Shown in pieces: positions 7,784 to 15,804 of a stretch of DNA of 23,568 bases. The notes below the pieces were generated by a model. It had not been told where the DNA came from and ran no database searches. It was given only the letters and a program-made list of their open reading frames with translations. Origin of the DNA: UMGS363 sp051891935 (GTDB lineage: Bacteria; Bacillota; Clostridia; Oscillospirales; Ruminococcaceae); NCBI GenBank assembly GCA_051891935.1, contig JBJFFR010000023.1, positions 1 through 23,568 of the forward strand, given 5' to 3'. The stretch's first letter is position 1; each line of letters starts with the position of its first letter. The position numbers and the translations under genes were made by a program.

Positions 7784-8359
7784 TTATCCTTTTTTCAGTA
7801 TATCAAAAATATCTTCCCAAGAAAACACCCTCACAATGTTTTCGTGCGAAATGCCTTGGTTGTACGGCGCATCAAAAAGCAGTACCCTTATCCCGTTTTC
7901 GGCAAGAAAAAGCGCCGTTTTGACATTGTCCTCTATCATAACATCGGCGGAAATTCGCCTGCAGTAAGCAAGCTTCTGCGGCGGCGTGTCGACCTCGGAG
8001 CAGTAGAAAATGTCCGCAAAATCAAAGCCGTTTTTGTCCGCCCATTTTCGGAACAAACGCCTGCTCAATGCGCCGAGCGGAGTGCGCTGTGTGGAAAATT
8101 TCCGTGCCGTTATAACGTAGACCTTGCCAAGCCTGCTGCAGACCTCGACAGCGTTTTCGCGCGGCGAAAGCCGACTGCAGTAATCGTAAAAATGCCGCAA
8201 GCCGAAAAGAAATTCTCGCCGCTTGCTCTCGCCGAATATCTCCGCCGTTGTGTAGCCGCTCGGGTCGGTAGGCTTGTGCCCGAAAAAACGCTCGCCGTAA
8301 ACAAAATTGAACCCCGACATATCCGTGAGAACGCCGTCAGCGTCAGTTGCAATTACCAT
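7784..8359 (-). CDS. HAD-superfamily hydrolase, NT5C-like nucleotidase
   Basis: The product is 191 residues. Motif I is D-x-D-G-V at residues 6-10 (TDADGVLTD). Motif II is VITAR, and the acidic motif is MIEDN near residue 142, followed by LLFDAPYN. The order and spacing fit the 5'(3')-deoxyribonucleotidase (NT5C) branch of HAD phosphatases, which remove phosphate from small metabolites using an aspartyl-phosphate intermediate. Substrate is unknown. The ATG overlaps the last 17 bases of the NRPS-like gene, and its ribosome site (AAGGAG) lies inside that gene, indicating translational coupling. In this setting it may dephosphorylate a lipid or nucleotide intermediate, but that is inference. Confidence 0.85.
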   Translation of the reverse strand: MVIATDADGVLTDMSGFNFVYGERFFGHKPTDPSGYTTAEIFGESKRREFLFGLRHFYDYCSRLSPRENAVEVCSRLGKVYVITARKFSTQRTPLGALSRRLFRKWADKNGFDFADIFYCSEVDTPPQKLAYCRRISADVMIEDNVKTALFLAENGIRVLLFDAPYNQGISHENIVRVFSWEDIFDILKKG

Positions 8360-11300
8360 TGTGTTTCTCCTTCATCTCTGCGACGGCACGGTACAAAAGC
8401 TCGGTCATCTCCTCCGCGCTTTTTCCGTTCGGGTCAACAGGTTCGCCGAAATCTATCGTCAGAGTGTATTTTTTCAGCTTTTCAACGTCAAAAAGCCGAG
8501 GTATATTTCTGTAAACGGGGAAGATGCGCCCAGAACCTCCGATGTAAACGGGAACGACCTTTATCCCCGACCTTTTTGACAGCAAAGCCGCACCCTTCTT
8601 GAATTTTCCAAGCCGTCCCGACCGAGTTCTCGTGCCCTCGGGGTGAACGAGCAGAAACCGCTTTTCGCTCCTCATAACTTCAAGCGCACGTTCAAGCGCA
8701 GGCGCAAAATCACCCTTGCGCTCGATAGGGATACCGCCCGAAATTCGGAAAACTCGCCGAGGCAAAGCCCTGTCAAGATGCTCCGCCGCAATAAGCGCAC
8801 AAACCTCGTCAAGCTTCGCCGTCTTGCAAAGCGCCGCCCATACCCACATACAGTCAAGGTCGCTTTCATGATTAGGGCAGAGAATGTATTTTTCATTCGG
8901 CAGGAGCTTTTCAAGTCCCGTGACCTTAAAACCGTAAAGCAGATGCGAAAGTCTTGTAAATGCCGTATAAAGCGCCTTGTCGACGCTTGTCCTCTCCATA
9001 GGATAAACGCTGTAGTCCGTGTGTGTTTCCGCAGTCTTGTCCGAAACGGCGGCGCAGAGTGCCTTTATTGTTCGGCTGATGTAAATATCCTTCGGCGTGA
9101 ACGTGAAACCCTCCTGCATCGCAAGAGCCGTAAGCTCCATTGCGGAAAAACTGTCATAGCCAAGCTCAAAAAGGTTATCGGTCGTGCCTATCTTAACACC
9201 GCCGAGGACTTTCGACGCAAGCCTGCAAAGCTTCTCCTCGGCTTCATTCTCGGGCGCAGTATATTCACGCTCGTCAGGTTCAAGGCTGACCTCGGGGAGA
9301 GCCTTTCTGTCTGTCTTTCCGCTCGCCGTCAGCGGCATTTTCGCAAGCCTTGCAAAGCAGTTCGGTATCATATAAGAGGGGAGCTTGCCCGAAATAAACG
9401 CGCGCAAAGCCTTTTCATCACATTCGCCCGAGTAAAACGCCGCAAGATATTTCTCGCCCCTGCCGTCCGTCCTGCAAACCACGGCGGCATTCTCGATCCC
9501 ATCGAATGAACAGATAACATTTTCAATTTCGCCAAGTTCGATGCGAAGTCCTCGGAGCTTTATCTGAAAGTCCTTTCGCCCGAGAAATTCAATGTCCCCG
9601 TCAGTGCGTATAAGTCCCAGATCGCCCGTGCGGTACATCGTTTCGCCGTCAAAAAACGGGTCGGGGAGGAACTTCTCCGCCGTCAGCTTTTCCTCGCCAA
9701 TGTAACCCTTGCCAACGCCGCTTCCCGAAATGAATATCTCGCCGCCGATGCCGACGGGAACAGGCTTCAAGTCTTCGTCAAGAATATATATCCGAGTGTT
9801 TGCGATAGGCTTTCCTATCGTTATATCATCACTGTTTATCTCCGTGAGCGCCGACCAAACAGTCGTTTCCGCAGGACCGTAAATGTTGTAAATCTTTGCG
9901 TCCGAAAGTTTTTTCAGCTTGACGTAAAGTGACGATGAAAACTCCTCGCCACCGAGAATTATCGCCTTAAGCCTTGAAAGATAGCCAAGACAGCTGTCGT
10001 CAAAAAGGTAGCTTCGCATCTTTGTCGGCGTTGTCTGAATGCCCTGTGCGCCGCTTTCTTCAATAAGCCTGCCGAGTGCCCTCTGCGAAACCGCCTGCTC
10101 CTCATCGGCAAGGTAAATAGTTATCCCGTTCAAAAGCGGCAGAATGCTCTCCGTCACAAAAATATCGAATACAATGTCCGTAACCGAAACAATGCTCCGA
10201 ATATCCTCGCCGAGAATTTTTCCGACAACGTTGAAACGGTTCGCCGAGCAGTAGTTCATAACGTTTCTGTGCGTTATCGCCGTGCCTTTAGGCTTGCCCG
10301 TTGAACCCGATGTGAAAATTATATAGCAAATATCCTCGGGCGAAGCTTTCACGGGCAAAGCGTCGTAAACGCAGGAATAATCGAACTCGTCAAGCCTTAT
10401 TCCCTCGGAAATATCATATCCGTAAGTCAGTGCAAGGCTTGCTCTGACGCTTTGCATCATAAATTCAATGCGCTCGCTCGGATGATCGGGCGAAACGGGC
10501 ATATACGCACCGCCCGTTTTCATCACCGCAAGCATTGACACAATAAGGTACGGACTTCTGCGTGAAATTATCGGCACAATATCACCGCGCGATATGCCTT
10601 TGCTGCGAAGATAAGCCGCAAGTGCGTCCGACATTGCATCAAGCTTGCCGTAAGTAAAGCTTTCACCTCGGAAAACAAGCGCCGTCCTTTCGGGCATCTT
10701 CGCCGCAAGCTCGGAGAAAGCCTCGTGAACGCATTTGTCCGATGAAAACCCGATATCGGTAGCATTGAACCGCCTTATCAGCATATCAAATTCATCATCG
10801 GGAAGAACGGATATCTTCCCGACAGCCTTGCCCGAAACGATTTGTTTTAATATATGTATAAAACGCTGCGCAAGCAATTCAACTTCACTGCGCTGCGAAA
10901 AAACAGCCGTGCGGAAATCAATGGTCAGCGTGTATGAACCGCTGCTGTCACGGTCGTCGATGTGAACGGAGAGCGGAACTTCAAGCGAACCGTTCCCGAA
11001 CCATTCCGTCCTCGCCGGGATATCCGTCCGTGCGTTCTGAAAGCTGAAAGCCACATCAAAAAATCGTGCAGTTGACTTTAAACCGTGCGAAATATCGCTC
11101 AATGCCGCATCACGGTGACGGAAGATATCCTTGTGACCGTCCGAAATGCGCGCAAAAAGCTCGGCTGTATCATCGCCGACTTCGACCGTCAGCGGCAGGG
11201 TCGAAATGAACATTCCCGCAAGATTTTTTTCCTTTGCGCCGCTCCTGCCGAGAACGGGAACGCCAATAGTCACTTTTCCGCCGCCGTTTATCTTTGAAAG

Positions 11301-12047
11301 ATATATCATCAGCACAGATTCAAAAACGACCGCCTCGGAAGCTCCGCTTTGTCCGCAGAATTCCTTTACCGCCGCCAAAATTTCGCACGGCAGCTTCACC
11401 GTGAACCGCTCCGCAGCAGCGTTCGTTTCCTCTTTTCGGTAAGTCCTGACGGGCGTTGGGGAAACACCGCCGGCGTATTTTTTTACCCAAAATTTCAAGT
11501 CGCCGTCCTGCTTTTCAAGTGCCTTTGCGCTGCTCCTGCGCTCGATTGCCGCCGTGTAGCTCTGCACTTCAACGTCTGCATTTTCCCCGAGTGATATCTT
11601 ATTGTAAATATCATAAACATCGTGCGCAAGAACGCTGTAAGTCCAAGCGTCTGCGATAAGATGACTTGCGCAGAGCATTATCCCAACGCTTTCGGGCAGA
11701 GTGAAAACCGTCATTCGGAACATCTCACCGCCGAATGGAAACGGTATTTGCGCCTGCGCTTCACAGTAGCCGCGAAGCTCGCTCTCATCATGAAATTCCG
11801 CAAAAGCTATGTCATTTCCGCCCTCGGACGAAACAAACTGCATTGTCCTGCCGTTTTCCAAACAGAACCGCAGACGAAGTGCCTCCTGACGTTTTATAAC
11901 AAGCCGTGCCGCCTGCAAAAGCAGCTTTGCATCAAGCTTTTCTTCAAATATCACCGCTCCGCACAGAACGGATATCGCCGTGCCGCTGTAAAATCGCTGC
12001 ATATCGTCAATATTTTTCTGCGCAGGCGTAAGATGAAACTTTTCCAT
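8343..12047 (-). CDS. NRPS-like fusion: condensation - adenylation - carrier - PlsC acyltransferase
   Basis: The product is 1234 residues. The condensation domain (about 1-430) has S128-H129-x-x-x-D133-A134 in place of HHxxxDG and keeps the second, catalytic His. The adenylation domain (about 435-925) has TSGSTGKPKG (579-588), NIYGPAETT (721-729), YRTGD (805-809), GRKDFQIKLRG (823-833) and K911 in SGKTDR. The carrier protein (about 930-1000) has S966 in LGYDS for the phosphopantetheine arm. The acyltransferase (about 1040-1234) has H1060-x4-D1065 and EGTR (1137-1140), the hallmarks of the PlsC/LPAT family. There is no thioesterase or reductase, so release onto a lyso-lipid or similar acceptor by the PlsC domain is the natural inference. 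The A-domain pocket (tentatively D628, I629, T632 at its start) gives no amino acid I can name. A promoter at 12081-12109 serves it. Confidence 0.93.
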   Translation of the reverse strand: MEKFHLTPAQKNIDDMQRFYSGTAISVLCGAVIFEEKLDAKLLLQAARLVIKRQEALRLRFCLENGRTMQFVSSEGGNDIAFAEFHDESELRGYCEAQAQIPFPFGGEMFRMTVFTLPESVGIMLCASHLIADAWTYSVLAHDVYDIYNKISLGENADVEVQSYTAAIERRSSAKALEKQDGDLKFWVKKYAGGVSPTPVRTYRKEETNAAAERFTVKLPCEILAAVKEFCGQSGASEAVVFESVLMIYLSKINGGGKVTIGVPVLGRSGAKEKNLAGMFISTLPLTVEVGDDTAELFARISDGHKDIFRHRDAALSDISHGLKSTARFFDVAFSFQNARTDIPARTEWFGNGSLEVPLSVHIDDRDSSGSYTLTIDFRTAVFSQRSEVELLAQRFIHILKQIVSGKAVGKISVLPDDEFDMLIRRFNATDIGFSSDKCVHEAFSELAAKMPERTALVFRGESFTYGKLDAMSDALAAYLRSKGISRGDIVPIISRRSPYLIVSMLAVMKTGGAYMPVSPDHPSERIEFMMQSVRASLALTYGYDISEGIRLDEFDYSCVYDALPVKASPEDICYIIFTSGSTGKPKGTAITHRNVMNYCSANRFNVVGKILGEDIRSIVSVTDIVFDIFVTESILPLLNGITIYLADEEQAVSQRALGRLIEESGAQGIQTTPTKMRSYLFDDSCLGYLSRLKAIILGGEEFSSSLYVKLKKLSDAKIYNIYGPAETTVWSALTEINSDDITIGKPIANTRIYILDEDLKPVPVGIGGEIFISGSGVGKGYIGEEKLTAEKFLPDPFFDGETMYRTGDLGLIRTDGDIEFLGRKDFQIKLRGLRIELGEIENVICSFDGIENAAVVCRTDGRGEKYLAAFYSGECDEKALRAFISGKLPSYMIPNCFARLAKMPLTASGKTDRKALPEVSLEPDEREYTAPENEAEEKLCRLASKVLGGVKIGTTDNLFELGYDSFSAMELTALAMQEGFTFTPKDIYISRTIKALCAAVSDKTAETHTDYSVYPMERTSVDKALYTAFTRLSHLLYGFKVTGLEKLLPNEKYILCPNHESDLDCMWVWAALCKTAKLDEVCALIAAEHLDRALPRRVFRISGGIPIERKGDFAPALERALEVMRSEKRFLLVHPEGTRTRSGRLGKFKKGAALLSKRSGIKVVPVYIGGSGRIFPVYRNIPRLFDVEKLKKYTLTIDFGEPVDPNGKSAEEMTELLYRAVAEMKEKHNGNCN

Positions 12048-12080
12048 TTTTGTACCCCGATAAGATTAATTGTATAAATT

Positions 12081-12109
12081 ATTATACTACAAATAATCGG
12101 ATATTGCAA
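12081..12109 (-). promoter_or_regulatory. Promoter for the NRPS-HAD-lipoprotein operon
   Basis: On the minus strand TTGCAA (12109-12104) and TATAAT (12086-12081) are 17 bases apart, giving a leader of roughly 27 bases to the ATG at 12047. The ribosome site is weak (CGGGGT). Confidence 0.7.
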
Positions 12110-12128
12110 TTTTTTTTGCTTCGTTCAT

Positions 12129-12323
12129 CACGGTATTTCAACGAGTAAACTATTTTTTGCAAATTTATTAACAAACTATTGTGGGGGACGGGTTTCCCGT
12201 CCCGTTGTCACCAATACCATTCAAAAAACGGGACGGGCGACCCGTCCCCTACAAAAAATTACGCCGATTACGACCATGTTTTCATGGAAATTTCATTGTT
12301 TGTTTACTCATTGAAATACCGTA
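12129..12323. mobile_element. 195-bp MITE-like element with 10-bp target duplication
   Basis: Terminal inverted repeats of 22 bases (12129-12150 and 12302-12323) differ at two positions. The identical 10-mer CTTCGTTCAT lies directly outside both ends (12119-12128 and 12324-12333), as expected of a transposition target duplication. The interior carries two GGGACGGG palindromes in opposite orientation (12181-12203, 12229-12253) and no reading frame for a transposase. Confidence 0.65.
12181..12253. repeat. Pair of opposed GGGACGGG palindromes
   Basis: GGGACGGG-TTT-CCCGTCCC at 12181-12203 and CGGGACGGG-CGA-CCCGTCCC followed by CTACA at 12229-12253. Same class as 15678-15702, 17687-17711 and 17751-17775. 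Confidence 0.65.
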
Positions 12324-12342
12324 CTTCGTTCATTATTTATTG

Positions 12343-12372
12343 TTGAAATTGATCTGTATAAATTGTTATAAT
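12343..12372 (+). promoter_or_regulatory. Promoter for the GH26 gene
   Basis: TTGAAA (12343-12348) and TATAAT (12367-12372) with an 18-base spacer; the start codon at 12401 is about 28 bases downstream. Confidence 0.7.
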
Positions 12373-12400
12373 TAGGAAAAACCTGCAAAGGAGAATGTCT

Positions 12401-13429
12401 ATGAAAAGAATAATTTCACTTGTCTGTGCATTTTGTATTGCGTTGTCAATGACCGCCTGCACAGCAAAAACCGATTCCGCAATTCAAACTGATGCAGCAG
12501 AGGTTTCCGCCGTTCAAACGGATAAGCTCACGCTCTCAAACCCCGATGCAACAAAGGAAGCAGCCGCACTTTTTGACTATATCTGCGATGTTTACGGCAA
12601 AAACATCCTCTCGGGACAGCAGGAGTCAACATGGATGGGCAGCGATCAGTATGAGTTCGACTACATTTATAAGAATACGGGAAAATATCCTGCCATCCGA
12701 GGTCTTGACTATATGAACGACGACTTTGACGGCGTAAATAAACGTGCAAAGGATTGGTACGACAAGGGCGGCATCGTAACGATCTGCTGGCATTGCGGCT
12801 GCGACTTCAGCGGAAGCTGGTCGGAGTCGATGAATACCGAGATAAAGGACTGGGATAAGGCTCTCACCGAGGGCACACCCGAGTACGAAACGCTTATAAA
12901 AGGTATGGATAAGGGCGCCGAATCACTGAAAAAGCTGCAGGAGCAGAACATACCCGTTCTGTGGCGTCCCTTCCACGAGTTCGATGGCAAGTGGTTCTGG
13001 TGGGGCAAAGGCGGCTCGGAGAATTTCAAAAAGCTCTGGAAATTGATGTACGACCGCTATACAAATTATTGGGAGCTTGACAACCTTATCTGGGTGCTCG
13101 GCTATTCGGGTAACGGCAAAGGCTATGAAAGCTGGTATCCCGGCAATGAATATGTTGATATCGCAGGCGCAGATTCCTATAAGGACGGCGCAAACGGTGA
13201 TCTGTACAAAAATGTTAGCAAGGTAGTCGGAGATAAAATGCCGATTTGTTTCCACGAGTGCGGAAGAGTTCCTACTGTCGAGCAGCTTACAAAAGAAAAT
13301 GCAAACTGGGCATGGTTCATGACCTGGCACACCGAGTATATCACCGACCACAACGACATTGAAACCCTCAAAGAGATATACAATTCCGACTATGTTATAA
13401 CGCTGGATGAGGTAAGCATTGACCTGTGA
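12401..13429 (+). CDS. GH26 beta-mannanase-like lipoprotein
   Basis: The product is 342 residues. The ATG at 12401 is chosen over the in-frame ATG at 12395 because AAAGGAG (12387-12393) is 7 bases from the former and only 1 from the latter. The signal peptide ends in lipobox MTAC (C20), so it should be anchored on the cell surface. Glycoside hydrolase family 26 features are clear: WRPFHEFDGKWFWW carries the acid/base E193, and ICFHECGRVP carries the likely nucleophile E286. The domain fills the whole protein, with no dockerin or carbohydrate-binding module. GH26 enzymes mostly cut beta-1,4-mannans; some cut other beta-glycans. A lone anchored enzyme suggests surface trimming of mannan oligosaccharides (inference). 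Confidence 0.92.
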   Translation: MKRIISLVCAFCIALSMTACTAKTDSAIQTDAAEVSAVQTDKLTLSNPDATKEAAALFDYICDVYGKNILSGQQESTWMGSDQYEFDYIYKNTGKYPAIRGLDYMNDDFDGVNKRAKDWYDKGGIVTICWHCGCDFSGSWSESMNTEIKDWDKALTEGTPEYETLIKGMDKGAESLKKLQEQNIPVLWRPFHEFDGKWFWWGKGGSENFKKLWKLMYDRYTNYWELDNLIWVLGYSGNGKGYESWYPGNEYVDIAGADSYKDGANGDLYKNVSKVVGDKMPICFHECGRVPTVEQLTKENANWAWFMTWHTEYITDHNDIETLKEIYNSDYVITLDEVSIDL

Positions 13430-13477
13430 TTCGTAGTTTTGCACAATTTCTTTCAAGCAAAGCGGAAACAATTCTAC

Positions 13478-13506
13478 TTGTGTTTTCCCGAAATTTGGAG
13501 TAAAAT
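13478..13506 (+). promoter_or_regulatory. Possible promoter for the SulP gene
   Basis: TTGTGT (13478-13483) and TAAAAT (13501-13506) are 17 bases apart. The position is right for a TTG start at 13556 but both boxes are imperfect. Confidence 0.4.
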
Positions 13507-13555
13507 AGAAAGGTCGGATTTTCACCGATTTATTAGAATTAAGGGGTGTTTTTTC

Positions 13556-15190
13556 TTGAATATCTTCAAAAATTACGGAACAAGACTCAAGAACGAATTC
13601 AGCGGATATAACGCAGGCGCTTTTGCAAAGGACGCACTCGCAGGCGTAACCGTTGCAGCTGTCGCACTTCCGCTTGCGCTTGCATTCGGAGTTTCCTCGG
13701 GCGCAACCGCCGCAGCAGGTCTTGTTACAGCTATCATCGCAGGTATAGTCATCGGCGCACTTTCGGGCGGCTCTTATCAGATAAGCGGACCGACAGGAGC
13801 AATGACAGCTATCCTGCTCTCACTCGTTGCAAAATATGAGCTGCAGGGCGTTTTCATCGCAAGTCTTATGTCGGGTGTTATCCTGCTTGTATGCGGACTT
13901 TTAAAGCTCGGAAAGATCGTTTCCTACATACCGCTGCCCGTTATCACAGGCTTTACCTCGGGCATTGCGATCATCATCGCTTTCGGTCAGATCGGCAACT
14001 TCACAGGACTTGTCTGCGAAGGCGAATCCACGATCTCAAAAACGGCCAGCTACTTTACGCTTGAACAGCACTTCGACCTCACAGCATTTCTTATCGCAGC
14101 TGCAGTTGTCGTGTTTATGGCAGTTTATCCGAAAAAGATAAACCAGTATTTCCCCGGCTCGCTCGCAGCGATAATACTCGCAACCGTGGCAGAGTTCATC
14201 TTCGGCTTTGACGTTAAGCAGGTTGGAGAAATACCGAAGAGCATCTTCCTCCCCGACAGACTTGACATTTCCGCTATCACAATACCGCAGATCGAAGCTC
14301 TCATCGTTCCTGCGATCTCTATCGCAGCTCTCGGACTTATCGAAAGCCTGCTCTGCGGCGCTTCTGCAGGAAGAATGAAGGACGAAAAGCTTGACGCAAA
14401 CCAGGAGCTTCTCGCACAGGGCATCGGTAATATCGTTATCCCGTTCTTCGGCGGCGTCCCTGCAACAGCAGCGATCGCAAGAACAGCCGTTGCTATAAAA
14501 TCGGGCGGAAAAACAAGAATTACAAGCGTTTTCCACTCCGTTGTACTCCTCGCAGCAATGTTCTTCCTCGCTCCCGTCATCTCAAGAATACCGCTCGCAG
14601 CACTCGCAGGCGTGCTTCTTATGACAGCGTGGAGAATGAACGACTGGAAGGTCATCAAGGGCATCTTCACAAGAAAGATCAAAACACAGATGGCACAGTT
14701 TATCCTTACAATGGTTGCAACAGTCATCTTTGACCTTACAATAGCGATCCTTATCGGCATACTCTTCTCGGTCGTAATGTTCGTACTCAAAGTATCGGAT
14801 ATGCAGATCAGCGTTTCGGAAGTCGATCCCGAAAGACTCCCGAACCATCCCGACCACCTCAAGGATAAGAGAACAGCCGTTGTATATATGACAGGACCGC
14901 TCTATTTCGGAACAGCGAATATCCTCGAGGACAGGCTTGCAGAAATAGCAGACCGTGAAATAATCATCCTCTCAATGCGAGGCGTGCCGTTCGCAGACGC
15001 AAGCGGAGTGCAAGCATTGCAGGAGATCGTTTCCGAGCTTTCAAAGAAGGACGTAATGGTGTTCTTTACCGCAATACAGCCGCCGGTAATGGAAATGATC
15101 GACCGCTGCGGATTAAGTGCAGATGTCGGCAGCGATAAGTTCTTCTGGAGTACGGATAAAGCAATTGATGCGATACTTACGGAGAATTAA
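13556..15190 (+). CDS. SulP-family anion transporter with C-terminal STAS domain
   Basis: The product is 544 residues from a TTG start at 13556, which has AAGGGGTG 7 bases upstream. The in-frame ATG at 13439 would add 39 residues unlike the SulP family and has no ribosome site. The hydrophobic part (about 25-430) has roughly ten or more membrane spans, including the typical early GVTVAAVALPLALAFGVSSG and SGPTGAMTAIL segments. The cytoplasmic STAS domain (about 440-544) has MTGPLYFGTA and the conserved DASG loop. The family moves sulfate, bicarbonate, chloride or dicarboxylates across the membrane; the substrate here cannot be told. It lies 126 bases after the GH26 gene with a possible separate promoter. 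Confidence 0.93.
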   Translation: MNIFKNYGTRLKNEFSGYNAGAFAKDALAGVTVAAVALPLALAFGVSSGATAAAGLVTAIIAGIVIGALSGGSYQISGPTGAMTAILLSLVAKYELQGVFIASLMSGVILLVCGLLKLGKIVSYIPLPVITGFTSGIAIIIAFGQIGNFTGLVCEGESTISKTASYFTLEQHFDLTAFLIAAAVVVFMAVYPKKINQYFPGSLAAIILATVAEFIFGFDVKQVGEIPKSIFLPDRLDISAITIPQIEALIVPAISIAALGLIESLLCGASAGRMKDEKLDANQELLAQGIGNIVIPFFGGVPATAAIARTAVAIKSGGKTRITSVFHSVVLLAAMFFLAPVISRIPLAALAGVLLMTAWRMNDWKVIKGIFTRKIKTQMAQFILTMVATVIFDLTIAILIGILFSVVMFVLKVSDMQISVSEVDPERLPNHPDHLKDKRTAVVYMTGPLYFGTANILEDRLAEIADREIIILSMRGVPFADASGVQALQEIVSELSKKDVMVFFTAIQPPVMEMIDRCGLSADVGSDKFFWSTDKAIDAILTEN

Positions 15191-15224
15191 GAAAACTGCA
15201 TTTTTAGTAAATGCTAAGCCAAGC

Positions 15225-15620
15225 AGCTGATCCAGCTGAGCACAGCTGGCGAGGGGTTTCGGGGGCGAGGAGCCACCGAATCGCTCTCCGCAGAGAGCGA
15301 AATACCCTAAACTTTAGCTAAACATTTGCATAAATAGCGAAATCACTAACAAATCAAAAAGCGCAATTCACGAAAAGAAACGGAAACGAAATATGAGAAA
15401 TCATTTTCGTAAACAAAAATTTCGTGAATTGCGCTTGTTCTTTCTTATCGGAACAACTATCCTTGAAGCGTAAATACACGAACGCAGTGAGCGAATTTAC
15501 GCTTCAACTCAATATGAACAGCTATTCAATATGAACGTGAAAACAGCGAGCAAAGCGAGCGTGTTTTCACACAACGGAACAAGCTGTAGGTTACGAACGG
15601 TAACGCAGAATCTATATTCT
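15225..15620 (+). repeat. Composite multi-hairpin element, copy A
   Basis: In order: CCAGCTG-AGCA-CAGCTGG (15232-15249); TTCGG...CCGAA (15258-15280); CGCTCTC-CGCA-GAGAGCG (15282-15299); the block CCCTAAACTTTAGC; the core inverted repeat AAGCGCAATTCACGA...TCGTGAATTGCGCTT (15359-15436) with inner loop ATGAGAAATC; the block GGAACAACTATCCT; hairpin TTGAAGCGTAAAT / ATTTACGCTTCAA (15463-15507) with loop GAACGCAGTGA; hairpin GTGAAAACA / TGTTTTCAC (15537-15570) around GAGCAAAGCGAG; and GTTAC-GAACG-GTAAC. Two other copies in the window keep the order but differ in stem sequence. No protein is encoded. Confidence 0.8.
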
Positions 15621-15677
15621 CCCAAATAAATGACAGCCGCATTGTTTCATTTTATCCTATGCCAAAATGTACAGCTG

Positions 15678-15702
15678 TGGGACGGGAAACCCGTCCCCTA
15701 CA
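15678..15702. repeat. Small palindrome, GGGACGGG class
   Basis: GGGACGGG-AAA-CCCGTCCC followed by CTACA and a T-rich run on the plus strand, so it also resembles an intrinsic terminator. Confidence 0.6.
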
Positions 15703-15750
15703 AAATTTTTTGGTATAAATAGTTTTTTTCGTTTAAAACAGCATTATTAA

Positions 15751-15777
15751 CGGGCGGATATGGAATCCGCCCCTACA
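15751..15777. repeat. Small palindrome, GCGGAT class
   Basis: GGGCGGAT-ATGGA-ATCCGCCC then CTACA; near-identical to 5629-5654. Confidence 0.6.
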
Positions 15778-15804
15778 AGTATTCTCATTTTCTCTGCTCG
15801 TCCT

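Larger units (their letters stand above)
12048..12400. other. 353-base interval between divergent NRPS and mannanase genes
   Basis: It holds the leftward promoter (12081-12109), a MITE-like element (12129-12323) containing two small palindromes, and the rightward promoter (12343-12372). No gene is seen. Confidence 0.7.

Noticed and set aside
7307..8602. 431-codon open frame on the plus strand
   Set aside because: It runs antisense through three well-supported minus-strand genes (lipoprotein, HAD, NRPS end) and its translation is rich in Arg, Cys and Phe with no domain; a shadow frame.
8343..12047. Siderophore or classical antibiotic NRPS cluster
   Set aside because: There is one module only, and no thioesterase, MbtH, transporter or tailoring enzyme nearby; the PlsC end points to a lipid-type acceptor.
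13439..13555. ATG at 13439 as start of the SulP transporter
   Set aside because: It adds 39 residues unlike SulP proteins and has no ribosome site; TTG at 13556 has one at the right distance.
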